Part shown: piece after piece, positions 35,366 to 45,489 of the stretch
How positions within the stretch are numbered: position 1 is the stretch's first letter
Layout of the letters: the number at the start of each line of letters is the position of its first letter
Source: Agapanthus africanus
Lineage: Eukaryota; Streptophyta; Magnoliopsida; Asparagales; Amaryllidaceae
Reading direction: 5' to 3'
Length of the DNA: 64,000 nucleotides
Assembly (NCBI GenBank): GCA_030015575.1
Contig: JASDDO010000018.1
Location: 230,129,138-230,193,137 of the forward strand
Notes under the pieces: model-generated
What the model saw: the letters and a program-made list of their open reading frames with translations, nothing else
Database searches by the model: none
What the model was told of the DNA's origin: nothing
Made by a program: the position numbers and the translations under genes

Positions 35366-37392
35366 TGTTAGTGTATATGCCCTAGAGGCCATTACTGTAT
35401 CATACTAGCTTGTATATTACTTGATGGAAGCTTGGGATATTCACAGTTGTATATACAATCTTGCTCGAAATGGTAGTATACTACTTGGTTTGTCTCTGCT
35501 TTAATATGTGCATGTGTTTCTTTTAGCATATTGCTGGTATACATATTAGTAGAGCCCTTAGGATCTTTGCTTGATTACCAGCGTTGTGATGGCGCTCGCA
35601 CTCGTGGGAGCTGGGTAATCTATAAGCACATCCTTATACAGGTCCCTGGTCGTTGGACTATCGAGACAGGGCATCGATACTTCGGAGTAGACTAGCGTAT
35701 GCGCTTCTCATCCCAGTGTGGGAGACGGTCTGTCCCACAGCCGTTAGTACGTCGTACTTGGGATAGTATGCGGGTGCTCGTTAGGTTACGAGTACACTGG
35801 ACAGGACTCGTCGGGAACTGTTGGTTGGTAATATACCTATCGTCAGTTATCAGTTCCCAGGTGACATGAGTACAGCTTAGTCCGCTGACTTGACACTGTC
35901 ACTTCGCCTCGAGTGTGTTCCCACTGCACTTTGATTACTACCCTACCACGGCTCAAAGGAGCTGTGCAAACAGGTAGTTTTTGGGTGCAGTCCCGAAGCA
36001 CTTGGAGGCAGTGACGGTTAGACAGGATTCGTCTCTCCCGGTATTGGGGGTTGACATCGCGCTGTGTCTAGGAGAGCCATTACACAAGTAGTCCCTGGCC
36101 AGGGCAAGCGAGATATACTGGTAGGTTTCCAGTGTTATCTCAGGGTGTTCTGGGCTACACTCCGACACGACTTGTACCGCTATTAGGGGACTGACGTTCA
36201 CCGCCCCCTAGGCCCGCCATGCGATGTATCAGACGAACAGACCGGACTGTACGGAGACTGTCACATACAGGCTCAGTAGGAGTGCAGATGGGGTTCACCT
36301 CGTCAGTCTTCTTATCGACATCTACCTGGGGACCGTTACGTACAGCTAGTGCCGCTTGCGGTCTGTGGTTAAACACACTGCCAGCGTAGTGTCGAGTCTT
36401 TAGAGTCCCACACAGAGAGCTATTCGCCTTTAGGCAAAACGAGTAGAGGTCGCATGGTTTTGCGACAGGGTTCGTTCGCATCCGCGCACTTGTGCACGTT
36501 TGCTGTCCGGACAGTCTATACTAGCGGGCTTTGGTTTAAGCCGGATCCTAGTATATGATTTGAGATTGGTTTTTCTCATTGTGTTCGTGTTCCTCGGATC
36601 ACGAATGTGGGTGCGTATGCACAGTTGCTTGAGATTGGGGGAGAGGACCTTGTTTAGGGTTAATGGCCTTTGTCATTTTATTAACCCTATTGATTTTGTG
36701 TGGATTATTGTTAATTGATAATTAGCTTAATTATTGTGCATGGTTGTTGTTGACAATTTGACTTCATTGACTTGTTGACCATGTTGACAACTTGACCATA
36801 ATCATTTCATTTGGAAGATGCTCTTTGATCTTTGCAAAAATGAAATGATAATGGTCAATTCATGATTTATCATGACAATTTTCAAGCTAATTATCTAATT
36901 AAACTTATCCTCACATATTAGTGAGAATGGCTCACTATTATTCTCATTCTCTCATTTCTTTTCTCTCTCTTGCTCATCCTCTCCCTCAAGCTCTCTCCCT
37001 CTCATGTGTTGAGAAACAAAAAGCTTGAGAAAAACCCTCTCTTGATCTTCTCTACTCACTTCTAGGGTTCAAGTCTTAGCATTTCTTGCACTCTAGTTAC
37101 TCCTAGCTTGGAGTTGAAGCTAAAGGTGGTGGCTTTCGGGTGGATCCTTCTTTGACGGGAGAAGACAAGCAAGGTGATCCTTTTCTACCATACCTAGAAG
37201 CAAGAAGAGAAGGACTAAAGACCAAAGGTATAACCTTTCATCACTTAGCTACTTTGTAGTTAGGGTTAGCTAGTTTATGTTTAGCAAAGATCCTCACAAG
37301 CATAGTCCATGTTGCCTAAGTCATTAAAAATCCGATTTTTATTATGTTTTCCGCCTCCCCGTAAGCACCGGGGTGGGCAACACGGACTTACA
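35366..37392 (+). mobile_element. Copia A 5' LTR
   Basis: 2027 bp, from TGTTAG to CTTACA. It differs from the 3' LTR (43436-45462) at about nine positions by eye, nearly all transitions, so the insertion is young. A possible TATA-like AGTATATGATTT lies near 36549. The frames at 35953-36201, 36155-36481 and 36500-36718 recur in the 3' LTR and are not thought to be genes. Confidence 0.95.
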
Positions 37393-37393
37393 G

Positions 37394-37406
37394 TGGTATC
37401 AGAGCC
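37394..37406 (+). other. Copia A primer binding site
   Basis: TGGTATCAGAGCC, one base after the LTR end; complementary to initiator-Met tRNA. Confidence 0.93.
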
Positions 37407-37595
37407 TAACTAAACTCAAACTAGCTAGGTAGTGAAGTGTAACGAAGTTTCGAAACCGAAAATCCAAAAACCGAACTTTTGAAAAACCCTAGTTTCTGTT
37501 GAAATTTTTTCTGCTCAAAATGAAAAACTGTATATTTGTAAATTCATCTCAGGGTTTTTTATGTACACCCATGAAAAACGACACAGAGATTCGTT

Positions 37596-37654
37596 CAAAC
37601 CGCCGCCCTTCCGCCGCACGAGGTAGGCTCGTGCCGCGGAACCGCCGCGGTTTG
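37596..37654 (+). other. GC-rich leader hairpin, copia A
   Basis: An outer stem CAAACCGC/GCGGTTTG encloses an inner stem TCCGC-C-GCACGAG with CTCGTGC-C-GCGGA around the loop GTAGG. It lies about 205 bases after the LTR. The matching hairpin in B is about 215 bases after its LTR. Confidence 0.65.
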
Positions 37655-38417
37655 ATGTCCTCTCTGCATCGTTTTTCGTGCAGTGTCTGTATGTGTTGAT
37701 TTTGGGATTTTCAGGATATATAATATATGCCCAGATTTTCCAGAACTAAAATTTACTTTTGGGGGCCTATAAATCCGTATTTTTCGGAACTTCACTACAC
37801 TTTAACTACATCGGTTATATCTGTAATGCTTGTATGTATTGAACGTCGGCTAATCGCTATAAGTCGATTAGTCGGGGTTATACATCTCTGTGATCTGTGA
37901 TTGTTGGTTTGTGGATATGAATGGATTGGATTGTCGCGGGTGAATAGCCGGGTTGGATGTGAGATGAGTGTTATTTTCTTTCATTCATTTGTAACATGTA
38001 AATTGATGTAATAATATTCTTTGTATGGCCGCACAACCGGGTCGGGGTTGTAGCCGTCATTGTATAATTCTTTTTACTGTTTTTGCTCCTAGGATAGACC
38101 CATGGAGGGGGTGCACAAACTACCGGGTATCTCGAAGTGCCGAGTGGCCTACTCACGGTGGTGAGGGAGGTTGCTTCGCTTCGGGTGCTTGGCGGGTAGT
38201 TTGCCGCACCCGTAGGGGTCTTGGGTGGGGTATTGGCTATTCACCGCGACCGTGTAATCCGCTTTGCGTTGCAGGCTCGAACGCATTGCGGATTCCTAGT
38301 ATATCCAATGTATTCATCTGTGATCTGTAATGTCTATCATTGCTATATATTTATATATAATAACTATTTAGGCGTTGCTTATGTTTTACAGCCGCGCTAG
38401 CCCAGCCCCCGCTCTGT

Positions 38418-38437
38418 CGTTAGTTAAGTAACTAACG
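38418..38437 (+). other. CGTTAG/CTAACG leader palindrome, copia A
   Basis: CGTTAG (38418-38423) pairs with CTAACG (38432-38437). Same place in the order of leader structures as in Cop2 and B. Confidence 0.6.
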
Positions 38438-38769
38438 GGTGATGATGGGGCCCCGTGGCGAATGCGAATGGCATAAGCGTACGTCATATTTTGGTTGTTT
38501 TCTGCAATGGTAGGATTAAATGATGGGACGCATTAAAAGAACTAATGCAAGAAATAAACCAAGTAAAAGTCGATTGGAACACTTTGAAAACCACTCGGTT
38601 CTTTTTTTTCAAAAACTAAACTTTTAAACGCGGAGCTTGAACCACTCCTTTTAAAAGCTATCTCATTCCATCGATTATATCAAGTTCACTACGTTCACGG
38701 TTTCGCCAAAACCATCCGTAGCCCTCCGTCGTTTCATATGAATAATCAACGGTATTCAAGCTGTGTTTG

Positions 38770-38964
38770 TTGGCCTTAGTCAAGGCACAGTGTTTGGTAG
38801 CTGGTGGGTATTCATATGTTGCATAGATAGAATGCGTTGGTTTGAGACAGTCGTATTGCCTTGTTGGCCATAGTCAAGGGTGGATACGGGTGGGTTCAAA
38901 TTAACCTGGATAACGACGGGTAGAACTTGACATGTGACTTATGATTTGTTGGCCTTAGTCAAGG
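38770..38964 (+). other. Triplet of TTGGC/GTCAA mini-hairpins, copia A
   Basis: Units at 38770-38785, 38864-38879 and 38949-38964 read TTGGC, a short loop, then GTCAAGG. The stem uses a G-U pair where B and Cop2 have A-U. Spacing is 94 and 85 bases. Confidence 0.65.
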
Positions 38965-39470
38965 TCATAAGAGCATGGGGCAAAAATCCACATCGGGAGT
39001 TTCATAAGTACTGAAACTTGCTAGCGTTGCATACCATTTGGAGTGTGATGATTCTGGTAGGATTCCTTCGGTTTTATCACGCGATGATATTTGGATCCCG
39101 ATCCTACTGTGAGTATATGCTACTCCTCGGGAAAACTCTCACTTAACGATCAATGCTATAAACCTAGTAGGTGCCTAGAAAGGTGTTAGCGGGGCTACGC
39201 CCACAGGGAAAAGAGGTTACTTAATTAAGGAACTTCGCGAAAGCGTTGGAAAACCTCCCTCGAAGTACCGACACTGGCCTGGCTGAACGGTTAAGCAAGT
39301 ATTGTACGGTGAGAATGATCCCGGCTAATCCTTTTCTTTATGGTTTGAGAAGGGATTCGAGAGACAGTGGGAGCCATCCAGTTTAGACAAACTAAAAACC
39401 ACTCTAAACTTGCAAGAGCATCATGCTAAAGTGTTTCTTTTCTCTCTCCTAATTGCAGCGACCATTCAAG

Positions 39471-42400
39471 ATGACCGGACTTAAGTTACTTTTAGATAAA
39501 AACATATTGACAGGGCCAAACTACAAAGATTGGCTCAGGAATGTCAAGATGGCTATCACTTATGACAAGCTGGGGTATATACTTACCACCAAAGCTCCCC
39601 CCGTCCCAGGTCCCACCTCCAGCGTCGCGGATGTAGAAATCCGTAAGACATGGGAGATAGATTGCGCGAGGGCCAAATGCCTCGTACTAGCCTCGATGGA
39701 CAATGACCATCAGAGGAGGCACGAGAATATGGACCTAGAGTCCATATTTCTCCATACAAAAGAACTGTATGGAGAGCAGTCTCGTATCGCAAGATACGAA
39801 GTGTCGAAGAAGCTCTTTTCGGCAAGGTTGGCCGTCGGATCATCGGTAGCGGACCACGTGCTTAAGATGATCGGCTACATAGAGGAGCTCGCGGACCTTG
39901 GGACCACGTTGGAGAATGAACTCTATACTGATCTGATTCTCCAGTCCCTTCCTTCCACTTACGCCCAGTTCATTCTTAACTTCAACATGCAAGGAAAGGA
40001 GGTTGAACTTGCCGAGCTTCTGAACATGTTGAGGACTGCTGAGGGCACCCTACAGAAGGGTAGGGAGACATCCACTTTGTTTGTAGGAGGATCTTCCTCT
40101 TCTAGGTCCAGGGCGAAAGCCAAGGGCAAGAAGAAGAAAGCCCCCGCCAAACCAAGAGGCGGTGTCGGTAAAGTGGATACGAAGGGAAAGGGTAAAGCAA
40201 CAAAGGTAGCGGGGAAGCTGGTGGGGAAGGAAGAATGCTTCTATTGTCACAAAAGTGGCCACTGGAAACAAGATTGCAAGGCTTGGAAAGCCAGAACACA
40301 GGATTTGAAGCGAGTTGCAGCTTCAGCTTCAGGTGTGTATGTTATTGAAAACTGTCTATCAATAAACTCTACATCCTGGGTATTGGATACCGGATCAGGA
40401 TCTCATATCTGTAATTCTTTGCAGGCGTTGAGAAAGCGTAGAGTTTTGAAGGCAGGTGACATGACCCTCAGAGTTGCGAACGGTGCTAGCATGGATGCAG
40501 AGGCCGTGGGGGACTATCACCTGGGATTATCAGATGGACACTTTTTGGTTTTGCGTAGTTGTTATTATGTACCAAATGCAACCTGTAATATCATTTCTGT
40601 ATCTTTATTATCTAAAGAAGGTTATGAATTTGCATTTGTAAGTAATGTAGTGAACATTCACCTTAATCAAGTTTTGATTGGGTCAGGTACATTAAACAAC
40701 GGTATTTACGTTTTAAACCAACCACAGGTTTTCAATATCCAGAATACACATAAAAGAAAGTCTCCAGATATTAATCAGGCTTTCTTGTGGCATTGTAGAC
40801 TAGGTCACATCAATGAGACACGGTTGACTAAGTTACATAAAGAAGGATACTTGGATCCGTTCGAGTATCAGTCTTATGCCACTTGTGAATCTTGTCTCAT
40901 GGGAAAGATGACAAAGGCTCCGTTCACTGGACACGGAGAAAGAGCGAGCGAGCTCTTGGGACTCGTACACAGTGACGTGTGCGGTCCAATGTCTACACAT
41001 GCGCGAAGCGGTTACTCTTACTTCATTACTTTTACGGATGATTTTTCAAGGTACGGTTATGTCTTCTTAATGAAACATAAGTCCGAGGCCTTTGAAAAGT
41101 TCCAGGAATATAAGAGTGAAGTAGAGAAACAAACCGGCAAAAGTATCAAGATCCTAAGATCGGATCGAGGAGGAGAATACTTAAGTGCCGAATTCCTGAA
41201 TTACTTAAAAGAGAATGGAATTCTCTCTCAGCTTACTCCTCCATACACTCCGCAACACAACGGTGTATCGGAGAGACGGAACCGAACCCTATTGGATATG
41301 GTACGGTCCATGATGAGTAAGGCTGAGTTACCGCGATCTTTCTGGGGTTATGCACTGGAAACAGCTGCACATCTCTTGAACCAGGTTCCTACTAAAACAG
41401 TGCCTACCACACCATATCAGATGTGGAGTGGGAAGAAACCCTGTCTTAAATCCTTTAAGACATGGGGATGTCCAGCTTTTGTAAAAAAGCAGCATGCGGA
41501 CAAGCTCGAGGCACGCTCAGTACAGTGCAAGTTTGTGGGATACCCAAAGAACTCCAAGGGGTATCTCTTCTATTACGCAGAGGAGCAAAAAGTCCTTGTT
41601 TCTCGTCATGCCCGCTTCTTGGAAACTGAGTTTTTAGAAAATCAGATAAGCGGGAACGCAATAGAACTGGAAGAAATTCCAGAACCACAAACCATCACTG
41701 AAAGCTTAGAGGAACCAGAAGGTTCGAAAGAACAAGACATTCCCATGCCACTCCGCAGGAGTAGTAGGCAGTCTCATCCGCCCGAGAGGTACTACGGTTT
41801 CCTCATTGACGGGGATAGAGAGGACTGCATCCTAGATTGTGATGAGCCTACTAGCTTCCAGCAAGCCATTCAGAGCGTCGACTCGGTAAAATGGCTGGAT
41901 GCAATGCGGACCGAGATGGAGTCCATGTACACCAACAAAGTATGGACGTTGGACATTGCTCCAGACGGGGTAAAACCCGTAGGATGCAAGTGGATCTTCA
42001 AAAGGAAGATTGGTGTAGATGGACAGGTTGAGACCTATAAAGCTAGACTGGTAGCAAAGGGTTTTCGTCAGCGACCTGGTTTGGACTATGACGAAACCTT
42101 TTCTCCAGTAGCTATACTGAAATCCATTCGGATCCTTCTTGCCATCGCTGCTTTCCACGATTATGAGATTTGGCAGATGGACGTAAAGACAGCTTTTCTA
42201 AATGGTCATTTAGAGGAGTGTGTCTATATGGACCAGCCAGAGGGTTTCATTCAGGGTGGGAGCAGCGGAAAGGTGTGCAAGTTGCTCAAGTCCATTTATG
42301 GACTCAAGCAGGCATCGCGGAGTTGGAACATCTGTTTTGATGAGACGGTCAAAGAATTTGGCTTTATCAAAAATCCAGATGAACCATGCATCTATTGTAG

Positions 42401-43421
42401 ATTTGTAGCGAGAACTGTAGTATTCCTCGTTTTATACGTGGATGACATTCTCTTAATAGGAAATGACATTCCTATGCTACAATCTGTCAAGGGGTTCTTG
42501 TCACACAGGTTCTCCATGAAAGACCTGGGTGATGCCTCCTACATTCTGGGTATCCGGATCTACCGTGACAGATCCAAGAGGATATTAGGACTCTCGCAGT
42601 CCAGGTACATCGACACCATACTGAAGAGATTCAGTATGGAAGATTCCAAGCGCGGTAATCTACCGGCTTGTCACGGGATCACCCTCTCCAAAGAGATGTC
42701 TCCCAAGACTGATTTGGAGAGGGATCGCATGTCTATTATACCCTACGCTTCTGCGGTAGGCTCTATAATGTATGCGATGTTGTGTACCAGACCGGATGTG
42801 GCTTATGCACTGAGTGTGGTAAGCAGGCATCAGTCAAACCCTGGGGAGAAACATTGGATAGCAGTAAAGAACATTCTCAAGTACCTGAGAAGGACTAAGG
42901 AGATGTTCTTGGTGTATGGCGGAAAAGACCTGCAGATTGAGGCCTTTGCTGACTCCAGCTTCCAGAGTGACAAGGATGATTCCAAGTCCATGTCGGGTTT
43001 TGTCTTTACCCTCAATGGAGGGGCGGTGTGTTGGAAGAGCTCCAAACAGGAAACCGTTGCTGACTCGACTATGGAAGCGGAATACATCGCTGCATCTGAT
43101 GCCGCAAAAGAAGCTGTCTGGATGAGGAAGTTCTTGAAAGAACTTCAGGTGGTTCCGTCCATTGTTGACCCAATACCTCTGTATTGCGACAACAACGGGG
43201 CTATAGCTTTAGCGAAGGAACCCAGGTCCCATCAGAAATCCAGACACATCTTAAGGCGGTATCACCTGATCAGGGAGATCGTGGATCGCCAGGAGATCGA
43301 GGTCCGGAGAGTTGCATCAGAGGATAACACAGCAGATCCATTCACAAAGGCCTTGCCCCAGACTCAGTTCGAGCGGCTGATCGAGATGATAGGTCTTCGA
43401 TACGCCAGTACATGGCCTTAG
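39471..43421 (+). CDS. Copia A Gag-Pol polyprotein, intact
   Basis: A single open frame of about 1316 residues from the first ATG at 39471; the 18 bases upstream in frame have only a TTG. Domains in order: Gag (1-250, UBN2-like) with a Lys-rich stretch and zinc knuckle CFYCHKSGHWKQDC (256-269); protease with LDTGSGSH (about 305-312); integrase with the zinc-binding H-H-C-C set (441, 446, 472, 475) and catalytic D502, D565 and E601, the last two separated by 35 residues; reverse transcriptase with YVDDIL (989-994); RNase H with ADSSF, EAEYIAASD and YCDNNGA near the C-terminus. The stop lies just before the polypurine tract. Length and gene order (integrase before reverse transcriptase) fit Ty1/copia, and the sequence resembles the Angela lineage from memory. 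No stop or frameshift is present, so it could be an autonomous source of enzymes for related defective copies. Confidence 0.96.
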   Translation: MTGLKLLLDKNILTGPNYKDWLRNVKMAITYDKLGYILTTKAPPVPGPTSSVADVEIRKTWEIDCARAKCLVLASMDNDHQRRHENMDLESIFLHTKELYGEQSRIARYEVSKKLFSARLAVGSSVADHVLKMIGYIEELADLGTTLENELYTDLILQSLPSTYAQFILNFNMQGKEVELAELLNMLRTAEGTLQKGRETSTLFVGGSSSSRSRAKAKGKKKKAPAKPRGGVGKVDTKGKGKATKVAGKLVGKEECFYCHKSGHWKQDCKAWKARTQDLKRVAASASGVYVIENCLSINSTSWVLDTGSGSHICNSLQALRKRRVLKAGDMTLRVANGASMDAEAVGDYHLGLSDGHFLVLRSCYYVPNATCNIISVSLLSKEGYEFAFVSNVVNIHLNQVLIGSGTLNNGIYVLNQPQVFNIQNTHKRKSPDINQAFLWHCRLGHINETRLTKLHKEGYLDPFEYQSYATCESCLMGKMTKAPFTGHGERASELLGLVHSDVCGPMSTHARSGYSYFITFTDDFSRYGYVFLMKHKSEAFEKFQEYKSEVEKQTGKSIKILRSDRGGEYLSAEFLNYLKENGILSQLTPPYTPQHNGVSERRNRTLLDMVRSMMSKAELPRSFWGYALETAAHLLNQVPTKTVPTTPYQMWSGKKPCLKSFKTWGCPAFVKKQHADKLEARSVQCKFVGYPKNSKGYLFYYAEEQKVLVSRHARFLETEFLENQISGNAIELEEIPEPQTITESLEEPEGSKEQDIPMPLRRSSRQSHPPERYYGFLIDGDREDCILDCDEPTSFQQAIQSVDSVKWLDAMRTEMESMYTNKVWTLDIAPDGVKPVGCKWIFKRKIGVDGQVETYKARLVAKGFRQRPGLDYDETFSPVAILKSIRILLAIAAFHDYEIWQMDVKTAFLNGHLEECVYMDQPEGFIQGGSSGKVCKLLKSIYGLKQASRSWNICFDETVKEFGFIKNPDEPCIYCRFVARTVVFLVLYVDDILLIGNDIPMLQSVKGFLSHRFSMKDLGDASYILGIRIYRDRSKRILGLSQSRYIDTILKRFSMEDSKRGNLPACHGITLSKEMSPKTDLERDRMSIIPYASAVGSIMYAMLCTRPDVAYALSVVSRHQSNPGEKHWIAVKNILKYLRRTKEMFLVYGGKDLQIEAFADSSFQSDKDDSKSMSGFVFTLNGGAVCWKSSKQETVADSTMEAEYIAASDAAKEAVWMRKFLKELQVVPSIVDPIPLYCDNNGAIALAKEPRSHQKSRHILRRYHLIREIVDRQEIEVRRVASEDNTADPFTKALPQTQFERLIEMIGLRYASTWP

Positions 43422-43435
43422 TGCAAGTGGGAGAT
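43420..43435 (+). other. Copia A polypurine tract
   Basis: AGTGCAAGTGGGAGAT directly before the 3' LTR; it overlaps the last two bases of the stop codon. Confidence 0.9.
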
Positions 43436-45462
43436 TGTTAGTGTATATGCCCTAGAGGCCATTACTGTATCATACTAGCTTGTATATTACTTGATGGAAG
43501 CTTGGGATATTCACAGTTGTATATACAATCTTGCTCGAAATGGTAGTATGCTACTTGGTTTGTCTCTGCTTTAATATGTGCATGTGTTTCTTTTAGCATA
43601 TTGCTGGTATACATATTAGTAGAGCCCTTAGGATCTTTGCTTGATTACCAGCGTTGTGATGGCGCTCGCACTCGTGGGAGCTGGGTAATCTATAAGCACA
43701 TCCTTATATAGGTCCCTGGTCATTGGACTATCGAGACAGGGCATCGATACTCCGGAGTAGACTAGCGTATGCGCTTCTCATCCCAGTGTGGGAGACGGTC
43801 TGTCCCACAGCCGTTAGTACGTCGTACTTGGGATAGTATGCGGGTGCTCGTTAGGTTACGAGTACACTGGACAGGACTCGTCGGGAACTGTTGGTTGGTA
43901 ATATACCTATCGTCAGTTATCAGTTCCCAGGTGACATGAGTACAGCTTAGTCCGCTGACTTGACACTGTCACTTCGCCTCGAGTGTGTTCCCACTGCACT
44001 TTGATTACTACCCTACCACGGCTCAAAGGAGCTGTGCAAACAGGTAGTTTTTGGGTGCAGTCCCGAAGCACTTAGAGGCAGTGACGGTTAGACAGGATTC
44101 GTCTCTCCCGGTATTGGGGGTTGACATCGCGCTGTGTCTAGGAGAGCCATTACACAAGTAGTCCCTGGCCAGGGCAAGCGAGATATACTGGTAGGTTTCC
44201 AGTGTTATCTCAGGGTGTTCTGGGCTACACTCCGACACGACTTGTACCGCTATTAGGGGACTGACGTTCACCGCCCCCTAGGCCCGCCATGCGATGTATC
44301 AGACGAACAGACCGGACTGTACGGAAACTGTCACATACAGGCTCAGTAGGAGTGCAGATGGGGTTCACCTCGTCAGTCTTCTTATCGACATCTACCTGGG
44401 GACCGTTACGTACAGTTAGTGCCGCTTGCGGTCTGTGGTTAAACCCACTGCCAACGTAGTGTCGAGTCTTTAGAGTCCCACACAGAGAGCTATTCGCCTT
44501 TAGGCAAAACGAGTAGAGGTCGCATGGTTTTGCGACAGGGTTCGTTCGCATCCGCGCACTTGTGCACGTTTGCTGTCCGGACAGTCTATACTAGCGGGCT
44601 TTGGTTTAAGCCGGATCCTAGTATATGATTTGAGATTGGTTTTTCTCATTGTGTTCGTGTTCCTCGGATCACGAATGTGGGTGCGTATGCACAGTTGCTT
44701 GAGATTGGGGGAGAGGACCTTGTTTAGGGTTAATGGCCTTTGTCATTTTATTAACCCTATTGATTTTGTGTGGATTATTGTTAATTGATAATTAGCTTAA
44801 TTATTGTGCATGGTTGTTGTTGACAATTTGACTTCATTGACTTGTTGACCATGTTGACAACTTGACCATAATCATTTCATTTGGAAGATGCTCTTTGATC
44901 TTTGCAAAAATGAAATGATAATGGTCAATTCATGATTTATCATGACAATTTTCAAGCTAATTATCTAATTAAACTTATCCTCACATATTAGTGAGAATGG
45001 CTCACTATTATTCTCATTCTCTCATTTCTTTTCTCTCTCTTGCTCATCCTCTCCCTCAAGCTCTCTCCCTCTCATGTGTTGAGAAACAAAAAGCTTGAGA
45101 AAAACCCTCTCTTGATCTTCTCTACTCACTTCTAGGGTTCAAGTCTTAGCATTTCTTGCACTCTAGTTACTCCTAGCTTGGAGTTGAAGCTAAAGGTGGT
45201 GGCTTTCGGGTGGATCCTTCTTTGACGGGAGAAGACAAGCAAGGTGATCCTTTTCTACCATACCTAGAAGCAAGAAGAGAAGGACTAAAGACCAAAGGTA
45301 TAACCTTTCATCACTTAGCTACTTTGTAGTTAGGGTTAGCTAGTTTATGTTTAGCAAAGATCCTCACAAGCATAGTCCATGTTGCCTAAGTCATTAAAAA
45401 TCCGATTTTTATTATGTTTTCCGCCTCCCCGTAAGCACCGGGGTGGGCAACACGGACTTACA
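43436..45462 (+). mobile_element. Copia A 3' LTR
   Basis: 2027 bp, TGTTAG to CTTACA, near-identical to 35366-37392. Followed by the target duplication CTAAC. Confidence 0.95.
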
Positions 45463-45467
45463 CTAAC
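45463..45467. repeat. Target-site duplication of A, right copy
   Basis: CTAAC, identical to 35361-35365. Confidence 0.93.
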
Positions 45468-45474
45468 TCCAACA
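45468..45474 (-). mobile_element. Element B 3' LTR, last seven bases
   Basis: TCCAACA completes the B LTR interrupted by A; on the minus strand it is the LTR start TGTTGGA. Confidence 0.9.
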
Positions 45475-45489
45475 ATCTCCCACTTGCAC
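45475..45489 (-). other. Element B polypurine tract
   Basis: On the minus strand GTGCAAGTGGGAGAT, identical to that of A, directly before the LTR. Confidence 0.9.

Larger units (their letters stand above)
37407..39470 (+). mobile_element. Copia A untranslated leader
   Basis: About 2.1 kb without a supported gene. It holds the GC-rich hairpin (37596-37654), the CGTTAG palindrome (38418-38437), the conserved GTGGCGAATGCG segment (about 38453), three mini-hairpins (38770-38964), and at its end a pyrimidine tract with TAATTGCAG, a splice-acceptor-like sequence 14 bases before the start codon. A donor-like GTGAGTAT lies near 39110; splicing between them is only a possibility. Confidence 0.75.

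Noticed and set aside
36155..36481. 108-codon minus-strand frame found again at 44225
   Set aside because: Same LTR shadow effect in copia A.
37394..37406. tRNA gene fragment
   Set aside because: The match to initiator-Met tRNA is limited to the 3' end complement and sits at an LTR edge, so it is a primer site.
39453..39470. Upstream start for the copia A polyprotein
   Set aside because: The extra six codons begin with TTG and cover the CAG splice-like junction. The first ATG is at 39471 and matches the start position in Cop2.
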